A DNA stretch of 64,000 bases from Cyanophora paradoxa (Eukaryota; Glaucocystophyceae; Cyanophorales; Cyanophoraceae): the NCBI GenBank assembly GCA_004431415.1, contig QPMI01000655.1, forward strand, positions 1-64,000, given 5' to 3'. Position 1 is the first letter of the stretch, and the number at the start of each line of letters is the position of its first letter. A program made the position numbers and the translations under genes. Of this stretch, positions 31,421 to 42,800 are shown piece by piece. Below the pieces are notes generated by a model that was given only the letters and a program-made list of their open reading frames with translations, was not told the origin of the DNA and did no database searches.

Positions 31421-34400
31421 ATGGAGATTCTGCCCTTCCTGCCAGCTCGCCTCCGTGCGTGGGCGGCGAAGGGGCCGAGGTCGCTGGCGGCCTGAGTGCG
31501 CGTCGCGCAGTGCCGGCCATCTCGCGTGAGGTGAGGGCGCTGGCCGGCGGCTGCGAGGTCAGCGTCGCGCACCTCCATGGCGCAGGTCCGCAGGCCCCCG
31601 CCCCTCTCGCCCCCTCTCTGACGCCCCCGGCGCCCGCCGTCTCCGCGCTCAGTGCTGTTCCTCGACGTGAAGGGGTCCGCCTCCCCGGCCGCCCCTCTTC
31701 CCCTCCGCCTGACGCCGCGCAGGTACTCGGCGCTGGCGGCGGTGCGCGGGGCGGGGCGGGGCGGGGCGGGAGGGCGGGGCGGGGGGTGACGGGGCGGCAG
31801 GGCCTGGCGCGGGCGGACGAGGCGTCGGCGAGCGAGGAGCTCATCACCATCCTCAACTCCGTGCGCCCCCGGCCCCGCCCGCCCTGCGCCCCGCGCCGCC
31901 GCCTGAGGCCCGGGCGGCAGTACCTGAGCCCCGTCATCGGGGAGCTGCACCGCCACGGCGCCGAGGTGGTGCGCGGGCGGGGCGCGGGGCGGGCGGGGCG
32001 GGCGGGCGGGGCTGAGGGGCGGGCGGGGGCGGGGCAGCTGGCGTTCGCGGGGACGCGATGCTAGCCTTCATCCGGGCCGAGAGCGGGGCCCGCGAGGCCC
32101 TCGCCCGCGCCGCCCAGCGCGCCGCCGCCTGCGCCCTCGCCGTGCGGGCGGTCGCGGCGGCCTCGCCGGCGGCCAAGGCGGGGTCGGGCCTGCTGCTGCA
32201 CCAGGGATCGGCGTGGGCGAGGTCCTCGTCTACGTCCTCCGCGCCGGGCCCGCCGACGCCCAGCTCGCCTACGCCGGTCCGCCCCCGCCCCGCCCCGCCC
32301 CGCCCTCCAGCGCCGGGGCGACGCGGCCGTCGGGGCGCAGGGGAAGCGGTGCGGCAAGTGGCGTCGGCGCTGGCGCAGTCGCAGAACGACGAGGTGGTGG
32401 TGGGGATGGGCGGGGCGGCCTTCATGGCCGGCCGGGTGGAGATGACCGACCTTCCCGGCGACCGCGGCATGGGCAAGCTCGTCCAGCGCCTCCCCGCCCC
32501 GCCCCGGCCGCCCCGCACGGCGCCGGCCGCTGCGCGTGCGGCGCCGGGGCGCTCCCCGAGGCGGAGGGGGAGGCGGTGGCGGAGCTCGTGGCCGGCTGCC
32601 GGGAGGCGCTGCGGGCCCTCTCGCCCGTGCCCGTGCGCCGCTACGAGGGCGCCGCCAGCGAGGTCTGGAGCTGGTCCCTCAACCAGGTCCCCGCCCCGCC
32701 CCGCCCGGAGCCCGCCCAGCCCCGCCGCGAGCCGCCCGGAGGGCCCCCGCTCACCCGCGCCCCCGCCCCCGCCAGGTGATCACCATCTTCGCCTCCTTCC
32801 CGGGTGCGCGCCCCCCTCGCCCGCCTCCTCCCCGGCGCCCCTGGCGCGGCCCTCACGCCGCCGCGGGCAGAGCTGGACCTCGCGGCGCCGCTGCACGCGA
32901 TGCGGCGGCGGCTGCAGGAGGAGGGGGCGACGGGGACGACGCCGCACGCCTCGCGCCTGGGCCAGATCGTGGAGAAGGCGCACCAGGTCGCCGACAAGTG
33001 GCGCGGCTCCCTCTACAAGGTGCCCCCTCGCCGGCCCCCGGCGGCAGCGCGGGGCCGGGGCGGGGCGGGGCGGGTCGGGGCGGCCGACCTCGTCGCCCCC
33101 AGGTGCTCTTCGACGACAAGGGCGCCACCCTCATCCTCGCCTGGGGCCTCCCGTCCGCCCCGCCCCGCCCCGCCCGCCCCGCCCCGCCTGCGCCTGCTCT
33201 GACGCGGGCCGGGCAGGGGGCGGCGGGGAGAACCTGGCGGAGAGCGCGGAGCGGGCTGCGCGGGCGGCGCTCGACCTCGAGGCGGCCTTCGGCGGCTCCG
33301 CCGGCGCCCCCTTCGCCGCCGGCGTCCGCCCCGCCCCGCCCGCCCCCCGCATCTCCCCCGGGCCCCCGCCTGACCCCTCGGCAGCTCGCCGCGGGGCGCA
33401 CCTTCTGCGGCTCCCTGGGGGCCTCGTGCAGGAAGGAGTTCGGTGCGCGCCCCGGCGCCGCCCCGCCCCGCCCCGCCCCTCCCGACGCCCCGGGCAGCGC
33501 TGATCGGGTCGGCGCTGAACATGGCGGCGCGGCTGATGAACCTCGCGTGGGGCATCGCGGGCCCCGAGGTCTACAACGTGACCCACCAGAAGGCGGCGCA
33601 GGAGCCCGGGGCGACGCCGCGCGGGCCCCGCCCCGGGGCCGTCTTCTGCGACGAGTCCATCGTCGACGCCCTCGCGGAGCGCGCCGAGGCCGCCACCGTC
33701 GCCTTCCACTCCTACGGGCCCGTCGCCCTCAAGGGCTGGCCCGAGCCCGTCCCCGTCTACTGGCCCACCCTCGGCGCCCCCGCCCCCGAGGCCGGCGCCA
33801 TGACCACCCGCGGCCGCCGCCCGAGCGTCTCGGCGCGGCGGATGAGCCTGGGGCCTGGCCCCTCGCAGCGGCGGGTGAGCCTGAGCCCGCTGCCGCCGCG
33901 CATCAGCTTCGCGTCGGGGATGCCCTCGGTGCACGTGCCGCCCTCGGAGGCCCCCGCCCCCGCCCCCGAGGCCGAGGAGGAGGAGGAGGAGCTGTGCGTG
34001 GGGCGCGAGGCGGAGCTGGAGGCGGTGGCGGGGGCGCTGGAGGCCCTCGCCGGGCGCGGCGTGGGCGCCACCTTCCTCATCGAGGGCGAGGCCGGCATCG
34101 GCAAGAGCACCCTCGCCGCCCGCGCCGCCGCCCTCGTCCGCGAGCGCGGCGGCCGCGTCCTCGCCGGCTACTGCAACTCCCTCGAGGGGGGGCTCCCCCT
34201 GTGGCCCCTCCGCGGCCTCGTCGCCTCGTGCGCCGAGACCTCGAGCGAGGCGGCCCTCGCCGAGTCGCTCCGCGCCCTCGGGGCCGCCTCGGGCATCGAG
34301 GCGGCGCTCCTGTGGCGCGCCCTCTTCGCTTCGGAGGCGCGCGGGCGCCCGGGGGCGGGGGCGGGGAGCGCGGAGGCCCCCGGCACGGCCCGCCGCCTCG

Positions 34401-37400
34401 AGCTCATCGCCCTCTCCGACGCCCTCGCCCAGTCCGCCCCGCACCCCGCCCCGCCCCCGCCCTCCGCCCCCGCCCGCCCGACGCGGCGCGGCAGCGTGAT
34501 GCGGACGCTGGCGACGGCGACGCGGCCGCTGGCGGTGGTGATCGAGGACTGCCAGCAGTGCGACGCCGCCACCTGGACCGTCCTCCGCCGCCTCCGCCGC
34601 GCCTGCCCCTTCGCCATCGTGCGCCCCAGCGCCGGCCACGCGCCGCGCCACGGCCGGCCCCGACGCCCCGCAGATGATCCTGACGCTGCGGACGGAGGAC
34701 GGGCGGCCGCCGGAGCTGGCGGGGTGGTGCCGGCGGCGGGCCCTGGCCGCCGGTGGACGCGCAGCGCGTGGACGAGGGCTCCGTCCGCGACGGCGCCCTC
34801 GCCGCGCAGACGATCCCCTGCACCGTCCTGCCCCTCGCCCCCTCGACCGCCCCGACGCCATGCGGCGCGCCCGCCCCGCCCGCCCCGCTGCGGCCCCCGG
34901 CCCGCCCTGCGGGGCGCTGAGAGGGCGGGGGCAGGCTGGTGGAGACGCTGGCGGCGCGGGAGCGGGCGGACGTGCCGCCGCTGGCGCTGCTGGAGCTGGT
35001 GAACAAGGCGGAGGGGAACCCGCTCTTCCTCTCCGAGCTCTTCCGCCAGGCCGCCGACGCCGAGGCCGCCGCCGGCGACAACCCGGGCGCCATCTCCTAC
35101 CGCCGCCGCCCCTCCATCGGCCCCGGGGACCGCCGGCCCTCAGTCGGGGGCGGGACGGACGGGGGCGGGGGCCGGCGGGGGTCGATGGGGGCGACGGAGG
35201 GGCGGCGGCCCTCGATCGGGGCGACCCTCTCGCTGGAGACGGCGGGGAGCACAACGGCGCGCGGCCGGCCCTCCGCCCGCCCCTCCCAGGCCCTGCCCGC
35301 ACCGTCCGCCCCGCCCCGCCCCCGCCCCGCCGCCGGGGCCAGGGAGGGCGGGGCGAGGCGGGGCGCAGATCGAGCAGATGCTGCTGGCGCGGGTGGACAA
35401 GCTGCCGGTGGTGCAGCAGGCGGTGGCGCGCCTGGCGGCCGTCGCCGGCATCGGCACGCCCTTCTCGCTGGAGGCGCTGCAGGCCGCCGACCCGACGGGC
35501 CTCGACGCCGACAAGCTCGCCGCCGCCCTCCAGCAGCTCTGCCGCGACCGCATCCTCCGCGTCCGCCCCGCCCGCCCCCGGCCCCGCCCCCGCGCTGAGG
35601 GCCGGGCAGCCGGCGGCGGGGAGCGCGGCGTCGGCGAAGGAGCTCGCGCGGCGGGCGGGGGTGCCGCCCCCTCGCGCCCCCCGAAGATCGACGACGCCGA
35701 GGGGCCCTACGTCTTCGTCCACGCGGTGCGCCGCCTCCTACGACGCGGTCCCCTCCCGCACCCCCGCGCGCTCGCTCACGCCCCGCCCCGCAGCTCTGGC
35801 AGGAGTCGATCTACGGTCCGCCCACGCGCCGCCCCGCCGCCCCGCCGCCCCCGTCGCACCGCGCGCGACGTGACGCGGGGCGGGGCAGACGCGATGCCGA
35901 TGGCGCAGCGGCGGGCGGCGCACGCGGCGGTGGCGGGGTGGATGGAGGGGCGCGGGGCGGCGGCGCGCTCGCGCAAGGAGCGCGCCCTCGTCGCCCTGCA
36001 CCTGCTCTCCGGCGAGGCCGGCGAGCGCGCCCTGCCGCTGGTGCTCGAGGCCGGGGAGGCGGCCGAGGCGGCGGGGGCGCTGCGGGACGCGGCGGCCCTC
36101 TACGGCGGCGCCGCCGCCCTCCTCGACGCCCTCCGCCTCGCCGGCGCCCCCGCCCCGCGCCCCGACGGCCTCGACCCCCCGAGCCGGCCGGCGCCCCCCG
36201 GCCCCTCTCCCTCCACGCCGCCCTCGCCCGCGCCCTCGACGCCGCCCGCCGCCACGGCACCGCCTCGCCCGTCCCCGGCCCCGCCCCGGCCCAGCGGCGG
36301 CCCCGGGAGGAGGGCGGTGGCGGGGGTGCGGGCGCGGGCGCTGCGGCTGTGGGCGCGGGCGGAGCTGGCGGAGGGGCGCTACGGGCGGGCCGAGGCGATC
36401 GTGGAGGAGGTGCTGCTGCCGGCGACCCCCGCCGCCGCCCCGGGGCCCCCCTCGGCACCCTCCTCGGGCCCCTCCGCCTCGCCGCCCGCCTCCGCCGCGC
36501 CCTCCGCCCGCCCCCCTCTTCCCCGCCGGCCCCGACGCCCCCGCCGGGGCCCCGGCGAGGGGCGGCGGCGGAGGCGGCGGAGGCGCTGCTCGACGTCGCG
36601 CGGGCGCGGCTCGTCGGGGCGACGGGCGCCCCGCCGCCGCCGCCGTCGCCCGCGCCCTTGCCCTCCTCCCCGCCCCGCCTCCCCGCGCCTGCTCGCCCTG
36701 CACGCGCGCGCCCGGGCGGCGCTCGGCGCGGCGCTGGCGCTGCGGGGCGAGGGGCGGCGGGCGGGAGCGGCGCTGCGGTGGGCGGAGGCGGCGAACGGGG
36801 CGCTGCAGGAGCGGAGCGTGGAGGCGGCGGTGGCGCTCGCGGCCGCGCAGGCGGCGCTGGCGGCGGGGCGGCTCGAGGAGGCGCTGGCGGCCGCCGACCG
36901 GGCGGCGGCGCTGGCGCCCGGGTGCGACCCGTCGGCCCTCTGGGAGGCGCCCTGCGTGGCGCTCTGCGCGGCGGGGCTGCTGGGGCGGCACGAGGAGGCG
37001 CAGCTGCGGGCGGAGCGAGCAAAGGAGGCGGGGGAGAAGGCGGGGGCGCGGGGCTTCTTCCCCGTGGCGGGGGCGCTGGCGCTGGCGGGGTTCGTGGGGG
37101 ACGACGACACGGCCCTCTCGGACGCCCTCGAGCTCGCGGACGCCACGCGGGGCGCGCACGGGGGGGAGGCGCCCTGGTGGGCGACCCTCGCCTCGGTCGC
37201 GGCGGCCGGCCTCCACGCGTGGCGCGCCTCCGACGACCTCCCCGAGATGGCCGCCGCCGCCCGCGAGTGCCTCGCCCTGTCCGCCCCGCCCCGCCCCGCC
37301 CCGCCCCGCCCCGCCCTCGCGCCGCTGACGGGCGGGGCGGGGTCAGGTGGCGGGAGCACGCGGGGGCCGCCTCCTCCGCCCTCCTCTTCCCCTTTGGATC

Positions 37401-37982
37401 GTCGCCGACTTCGCGTGCGCCCCCTTGCGCGCCGCCCGCGCCGCCCGCGCCGCCCGCCTCTGAGCCCCCGCCCCGCAGCATCCGCCTCGCCCTCGCCACT
37501 CGCCGCCCCGCCGGCGCCGGCCCCGCGCTCCTCTGCTGCGGGCGCCCCGCCGTGGCCCCCGCGCCGAGCGGGACGGCGCTGCCGGGGTCGCCGCCCTCGC
37601 CCCCTCGTCGGCGGGGGCCAAGAGCGAGCGGGGGCGGGAGGGGGCGGGCGGGGCGGACGCCTCGCTCCCCGCCGGGCCCCGCGAGGCGGCCGGCATGGCG
37701 CGGGAGGCGCTGCGGCTCCTCGCCGCGGCCGCACCCCGCTCCCCGCCCCTGGCCGCCCTCCGCGCCCTCGCCGCCGCGCAGCTCGCCGGGCGCCCCGCCG
37801 CCCTCGCCGCCGCCGCCGAGCAGTGCCGCCGCGCCCGCCTCCCCTTCCTCGAGGCCCTCGCCCGCCGCTCGCTGGCCCTCCGGGCGGGGCGGGGGGCGGG
37901 GCCCGAGGCCGAGCTCGCCCTGCAGGCGGCCGGCATCGCCCCGGAGGCTCTCCGCGCCCACGACCGCCTCTACCCCCTCTGA
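31421..37982 (+). CDS. Soluble adenylyl cyclase, ADCY10-like (two cyclase domains, NTPase, helical repeats)
   Basis: Makes cAMP from ATP; animal sAC is bicarbonate-regulated and acts in cilia and cytosol. The first exon reads MEILPFLPARL. Catalytic domain C1 has SAVLFLDVKG near 31655 (metal Asp) and LAFAGDAMLAFIRAESGA near 32045 (second metal Asp), then LLLHQGIGVGEVL and DEVVVGMGGAAFMAGRVEM. Domain C2 has LFDDKGATLILAWGLP near 33105, TFCGSLGASC and LIGSALNMAARLMNLAWG near 33505, the order seen in human sAC. A P-loop EGEAGIGKSTLAARAAAL lies at 34080 and a Walker B-like LAVVIEDCQQCDAATW at 34535. GNPLFLSELFRQAADAE (35015) and ARVDKLPVVQQAVARLAAVA (35387) follow. The remainder (35890-37980) is Ala/Leu-rich helical repeat, ending RAHDRLYPL. 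Between C2 and NTPase, and again near 35100-35220, are eight RRxS motifs. Introns in the 3' third are hard to place. Confidence 0.87.
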
Positions 37983-38816
37983 GCCCCCGGCGACCCCGAG
38001 GCGCCAGCACCGCCCCTTTCATATTTCCAGTGCCTTTTTTTTCGCGCGCGCCCTCCTTCGCCCCCTTGTTTTTCTCCCGCGATCCAGCCCTTCAACTGCC
38101 AAGTTGCCGCTGGATCCGTAGTTATTGAAGAGACTGGGAGCATCGCCCAGCCTGGCAGCAGGCGGAATATTGACCACAGTTTATTTCAAACAAATTTAGC
38201 TAGATACGCTCCAAAATCATCATGATCATGATCATTCGGTTTCTAAATTCTAGTTGAAGCACCTGAGCTTGACAATGCCACATGATAAGTATTTGCAAGG
38301 AGCATGCCATCGAAGTTTGAGTATACTGGCGGAGCCTCGGAGTGGGGAGCCCCCTCAGGCCTCACTGAGTCAGCCCGGCCGCCCGGGCCCTCAGGGCCTT
38401 CAGTTTGCCAGCTGCCGCAGTGCCACGGTGCAGGTTGCAACGTTAACTTGCAAGCTTATGTGCACGTGACTTCGAAGTCGACCCTAGATCTGAGTCACTG
38501 AGTCTCGCTGCCAGGCTGATCCGATGATCATGATGAACTTGACTCCCAAGTTGAAACCGTTGAACGTGTGCGAAGTGTCGTGAGCAACCCCCGCGGGATC
38601 ATCGGACATCGATTTTGGGGCGCGATCCGATGATCCGAAATCGAACTCGAACTGGAGGAAGGGCGAGGCATGATCAACTGCCGCACTGCGGCAGTGCATG
38701 CGCAGTCAATTACATCTAGATCTGTGTACATGTGCACGTCACGGTGTCGAAGTGCAGCGGCGGGTTCCAGGGCGGGACGGGGCTACGTGCATACAGCTCA
38801 GCGGCGACGTCGACAG
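37983..38816. other. Convergent intergenic region with palindromes
   Basis: No gene seen. The first 150 bases are T-rich and fit a 3' untranslated region. From 38190 there are repeated palindromic ATCATGATCATG (38215-38235) and GATCCGATGATC (38517-38528, 38626-38637) elements. A near-perfect hairpin lies at 38678-38694. Composition is close to balanced, unlike the genes. Confidence 0.5.
38678..38694. repeat. Perfect 8-base inverted repeat with one-base spacer
   Basis: CTGCCGCA, C, TGCGGCAG. A related CTGCCGCAGTGCC occurs at 38411-38423. It could be a binding site for a dimeric factor or part of a degenerate repeat; it lacks a T run, so it is not a simple terminator. Confidence 0.8.
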
Positions 38817-39569
38817 CTAGGAGGCGAGGAGGCGGGCGAGGGGCCGGAGGTCGACGCCGATGCGGGCGAGGCGGGCCGCCGCCTCCGCGTCTCCCTCGAT
38901 CGCCTCCAGCGCCCCCAGCACCAGCGCCTTGAACTTCCGCGACGTCTGCCCCCCGTCCCGCCCCGCGCCCTCAGCCCCGGCCCACGCCCTTGGCTCGCAG
39001 TGGAGGAAAGAGTTGTGCGCGGGGGCGGGCGGGCCTTCTGGAGGAGGGTCGGGTGGTCGTTGGCGATCGCCTGCAGGAGGAGCGCCGCCTGCGATCACCA
39101 TCGCGAGGCGCCGTGAGCGGGAGGAGGGGGGGGGGGGGGGGGGGGGGGGGGCGGGCTGCAACGGGCGGGCGCACGTGCTCGCGCTTGTCGCTGGCGCGCA
39201 TCCAGCCGGCGCACACGCTCACCGCCACGCGCGCCGAGTCGGGCCGCAGCTGCGCCACCTGCGCACCGGCCCGCCGCCGCGCTCGACACGTGCCGGCGCG
39301 GGGGGAGGGGCGCGGCCGGTGCCTGGTCCATGGAAACGTCGAGCAGGGCCTCCTCCAGTTCCCGCGTCTGCCGCCCCGCCCCCCTCGTAACGCCGCGGCG
39401 CCCATGGCCAGCCGGCGGGCGGGGGCCGGGGGCGCACGATGGTCGCCGCCCCCTGCGGCGCCGCGAAACGCATCACGAACTCGTGGAAGTTCGCCGCCGG
39501 CCCAGGCCCGGGGCGCGCAGCCAGCGCCTCGGGGTGCCCCGCGGCCGGCCCCTCCGCAGCTGCAGCCCA

Positions 39570-39603
<34 letters not shown>

Positions 39604-40266
39604 CTCTCGTGATGTACATGTTCCGGCAGCTCCCCAAATCCTGCAGCAGGTGGCGGCACGGCGGAGGGCGCGATCGGCGCCTTCGGAGGACTGCGCATGC
39701 GGCAGGTGTTCAGTCGAGGAAAGAGAGTCGCAGAACGAATAGAACAACAAGGGCACGCGTACGGTATTGGCAAGTCAGAGGGGATGTCCTCGAGGGCACT
39801 CTCGTCGATGACCAGGCCGCCGGGAATCTGTGCAAAATCGGAATTCGAAGGTCAGAGCTAGATCTAAGACCGTCGGCCGTGGACCGCTGGGAAGTTGCAA
39901 ACTCGCGCATGCGCAGCAGGCGCGAGGTTTTTGCGGACCTCGACGCGCAATCGCTCCTGAAGGACCTCGCCGAGCCTGTTCAGCTGCCCAATGATGCGCC
40001 TTATGTTCTCGTGGTGCATGAGCGAAAGTTTGTAGCTTGCGACGAATGAGCGCAAGTGGCACATCGAACGAATAAAAGCGCCGGCCACGGGGCGGGCGTG
40101 CTTACTTGACAATTTGCAGCCTTCTCTGGGTCGCGAAAATCGATCGCGATCTCTGATGTGAGAGCGCGCGAAAATTGAGCGCGTGAGCCAGCTAGTGAGG
40201 GCGCACTTGCTCGTCGAGCCGCTTCTGCAGCGCCCGCAGCGACAGGGCTGCCTCCTGTGCCGCCAT
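38817..40266 (-). CDS. Unrecognised proline-rich protein with helical N-terminus
   Basis: Not matched to a family. Exons join in consistent phases: MAAQEAALSLRALQKRLDEQ (40266-40207), RSRSIFATQRRLQIV, YKLSLMHHENIRRIIGQLN and RLGEVLQERLRVEVRKN (about 40030-39930, amphipathic helix), then IPGGLVIDESALEDIPSD and LPIPPPKAPIAPSAVPPPAA (39830-39640), a run of ten or more prolines (about 39590), AANFHEFVMRFAAPQGAATI, ELEEALLDVSMDQA (39340), VAQLRPDSARVAVSVCAGWM (39250), ALLLQAIANDHPTLLQK (39070) and a C-terminal helix KFKALVLGALEAIEGDAEAA ending PLARLLAS and TAG. Seven or more introns; one contains a 26-base C run in the sense strand. Coiled-coil head, proline linker and helical tail would suit a scaffold or cytoskeletal adaptor, but that is only a suggestion. 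Confidence 0.6.
39126..39151. repeat. Poly-G tract of 26 bases
   Basis: Uninterrupted G run on the plus strand within an intron of the unrecognised proline-rich gene (poly-C in its RNA). Confidence 0.9.
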
Positions 40267-40618
40267 GTTGAACCTGCAGCTGCGCCTCGCGATCGGAAAT
40301 CTGAGAGGAGATTTAAATTTAAAGGAAGCGTGTTGCCAAAAGTTGAGAGGACGAGGCGAGAAAAAAGGCTTAAAGGGACGTACAAGCTTAGCTTAAGGGG
40401 AGAAACAGGGCTCTGCAGCTGAGAGGGGATATCGATGCAAGATCCGATGATCGAGGAGCTAGATCGAGCCAAGGAGACCGAGAGCTCGAGAATCCCGGAG
40501 AGCTCGAGGGAGGGATTAAGGGGAGGCAGCTGCAGGACCCGGAGAGGGAGGGGTCAAGGGGAGGCAGGACCAAGAAAGTCGACGTGCAAATATCTGATCA
40601 TGCAAAAGAACAATACCA
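40267..40618. other. Intergenic region with purine-rich direct repeats
   Basis: On the plus strand 40430-40575 is strongly purine-rich, with repeated GAGAGCTCGAG (40480-40490, 40498-40508) and CAAGGGGAGGCAG/TAAGGGGAGGCAG (40519-40531, 40556-40568). It contains ATCCGATGATC, also seen three times around 38520-38640. No conserved reading frame. Confidence 0.5.
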
Positions 40619-42800
40619 CTAGACGTGAAGCAAAATAACACTAAGATCAGGAGCGGAAACCACTAGAAATACGCTCCAGATAGCGAGCTGCAGAGAGCCG
40701 GGGGCGGGGGGCGGGGTCAGGCGGGGAGGCGGGGGCTCGGGGGCGGGCGGGGCCCGGGGCTGGGAGGGCCAGCGGGCGGGGCAGAGGCGGCGGGCGCCGG
40801 CGGCGTCGGCGGCGAGGAAGAGGAGGAAGGCGGCGGTGAGGGCGAGGGCCGTCCAGCCGACGAGGTCGCCCCAGAGGGCGTAGAGGGTCACCACCGGCCC
40901 GTAGCGCGGCACCTCCAGCACCTGCGCGCCCCCGCCCCCGCTCGACGCCCCGGCCCGGCCCGCCCCGACCAGGGCCGCCGGTGCCCCGCCCGCACCATGG
41001 AGCCGGCGCGGCCGATGGTCTTCATGCCGAAGACCTCGCCGTAGGGGCCGAAGGCTCCGCTCACGCCCCCCGTCGTGCACCTGCCGCCCCCGCGCGCGTC
41101 GGCCTCCGCCGCACGGGCGGGCGCGGGCGGCCGGGGGCGGGGCATGGACACCGGAAGAGGGTGAAGCCGGCCTCGAGGGCGCGGAGGGCGTTGTCGGCGG
41201 CGAAGTACTCCCCGATGGGGCCCCACGTCCAGGACGGCTGGAGGAGGAAGTCGGCGCCGGCGGCGGCGCGCACCATCGCCGGCGAGTCGGCGTCGAAGCA
41301 GATGACGGCCGCCACGCGCCCCAGCGGCTCCCCCAGGTCTACAGTCCGCACCGCCCCGGGCCCTGCCCCCGCGCCCCGCTCGGCGGGGGCGGGGGCGGGA
41401 GGGCCGGGGGCGTGCGGCGCGCACCGGGGACGACGTCGGGCTCGACGCCGGGCACGGGCCGCGCCTTCTGCCACCGCAGCGCCTCCGCCCCGCCGCCCCC
41501 GAACAGCACGAACATGTTCCGCTTGGCGCCCGGCGCGTCGTGGACGAGGTAGCTGACGCCGAGGGCGCGCCCGCGCCGCCGCGCCACGGCGGCCGCCGCC
41601 GAGAGGAGCGCCGCCTCCTCGGCGCGGTCGGCGAGGTCGGCGGCCTCCTCGCTCCAGATGACGAGGTCGGCGGGGCGCGGGCCCGAGAGCAGCGCCTCCG
41701 ACTCCGCCAGCAGCGGCTCCCACGTCCCCGCCCCCGTCGTCCTGCTCGCCCCGGCGATCGGCGCCGGCGCGGGGCGGCGCGGGGCGCGGGGGCGGCGGCT
41801 GGCACCCGTTGGCCTGGGAGGCGAGGCAGGCCATGCGGACGTGGGCGGGGATGCGCCCCTCGACGGGCCGCTGTGGCCACGTGCGCGCGGCGCCGCGCGT
41901 GGAGGCGTACAGCAGCGCGAGGCCGGCCAGCGTCGCGAAGACGGCCGCCGCGCGGCGGCGCTGGCGGCGGTGCGCGCGCGGCGTGGGCGGCTCGTCGAAG
42001 AGGGGCGACGAGGGGAGCTCGAGGGAGGGGCGCCCCGCCGAGATCACCGACCCCGCGTCCGCCGGCGAGAGCGGCGCCTCGGGGACCGGCGAGGCGGCGG
42101 GGTGCGGCTCCGCCGCGGGCCCGGGCCCCGGGGCGGGGAGGGGCAGGAGGGAGCAGAGGAAGGCGGCGATGTACCCCAGGGCGGCGACGGCGAGGGGTAC
42201 GCCGCCGAGGGAGACGAGGGCGGCGAGGGGCTGGAAGACGAGCACGCCGCCGGCGTTGAAGGCCGCGTACGCCGGCGAGCCCGTCGTCCCGATGGGCGAC
42301 GCCAGCGAGAAGGCGAACCAGACGGCGCTGAGGGAGACCGGGAAGGCGGCGTGCTGCGCCCAGGCCCAGCGCGTGCAGGCGAGGCGGTCGAGGGCGAGGG
42401 GCACGAGGGAGAGGGCGGAGACGACGGCGGCGACGCCGACGGGGAGGAGCACCCGCACCGCCTCGGGCACCGGCACCCCGCTGAAGACCCCCGCGAACGC
42501 CGCCCTGCCGGCGACTCAGGCGGCGCAACGGGGCGTGGGGCTCCGCCGAGCTCACCATGCGCCCAAGAGGAGCGTTAAAAAGATGAGGAACGCGTGGACG
42601 ACGGGCCGGGCGGCCGCAGCGACCCTCCAGCAGAGGAGGAGGGCAAACGGTTGCAGTACGCCGAAGATTGGGACCGACATGAAGCCGCCGCCGAAGACGG
42701 TGCACACGAACAGCAGCACGTACGCGCCTGCAGCTCGCGCGGTGGGCGAGCGGATCGCAGCGGCCAGCGGCTGCGGGCTCGCCGGGTGATAGGTCGTCAT
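40619..42800 (-). CDS. Membrane carbon-nitrogen hydrolase, apolipoprotein N-acyltransferase (Lnt)-like
   Basis: The N-terminal half from Met 42800 has several membrane segments (AAGAYVLLFVCTVFGGGF, HAFLIFLTLLLGAW, VAAVVSALSLVPLAL, AVAALGYIAAFLCSLLPL). A charged loop with Arg/Ser is followed by another segment at 41900. The C-terminal half is a nitrilase-fold domain: catalytic Glu in DLVIWSEEAADLADRAEEAA (41650), Lys in LRWQKARPVPGVEPDV (41450) and Cys in VAAVICFDADSPAM (41290), followed by ADFLLQPSWTWGPIGEYFAA and ALEAGFTLFRC. A final membrane segment VGWTALALTAAFLLFLA lies near 40830. This topology and the Glu-Lys-Cys triad match Lnt, which acylates lipoprotein N-termini in bacteria. Eukaryotes lack bacterial lipoproteins, so the substrate here is unknown; another amidase or acyltransferase role is possible. 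TAG at 40619 depends on reading through the last exon. Confidence 0.78.

Noticed and set aside
38678..38694. Hairpin considered as a transcription terminator
   Set aside because: No downstream T run and the genome is eukaryotic; intrinsic terminators of the bacterial kind are not expected.
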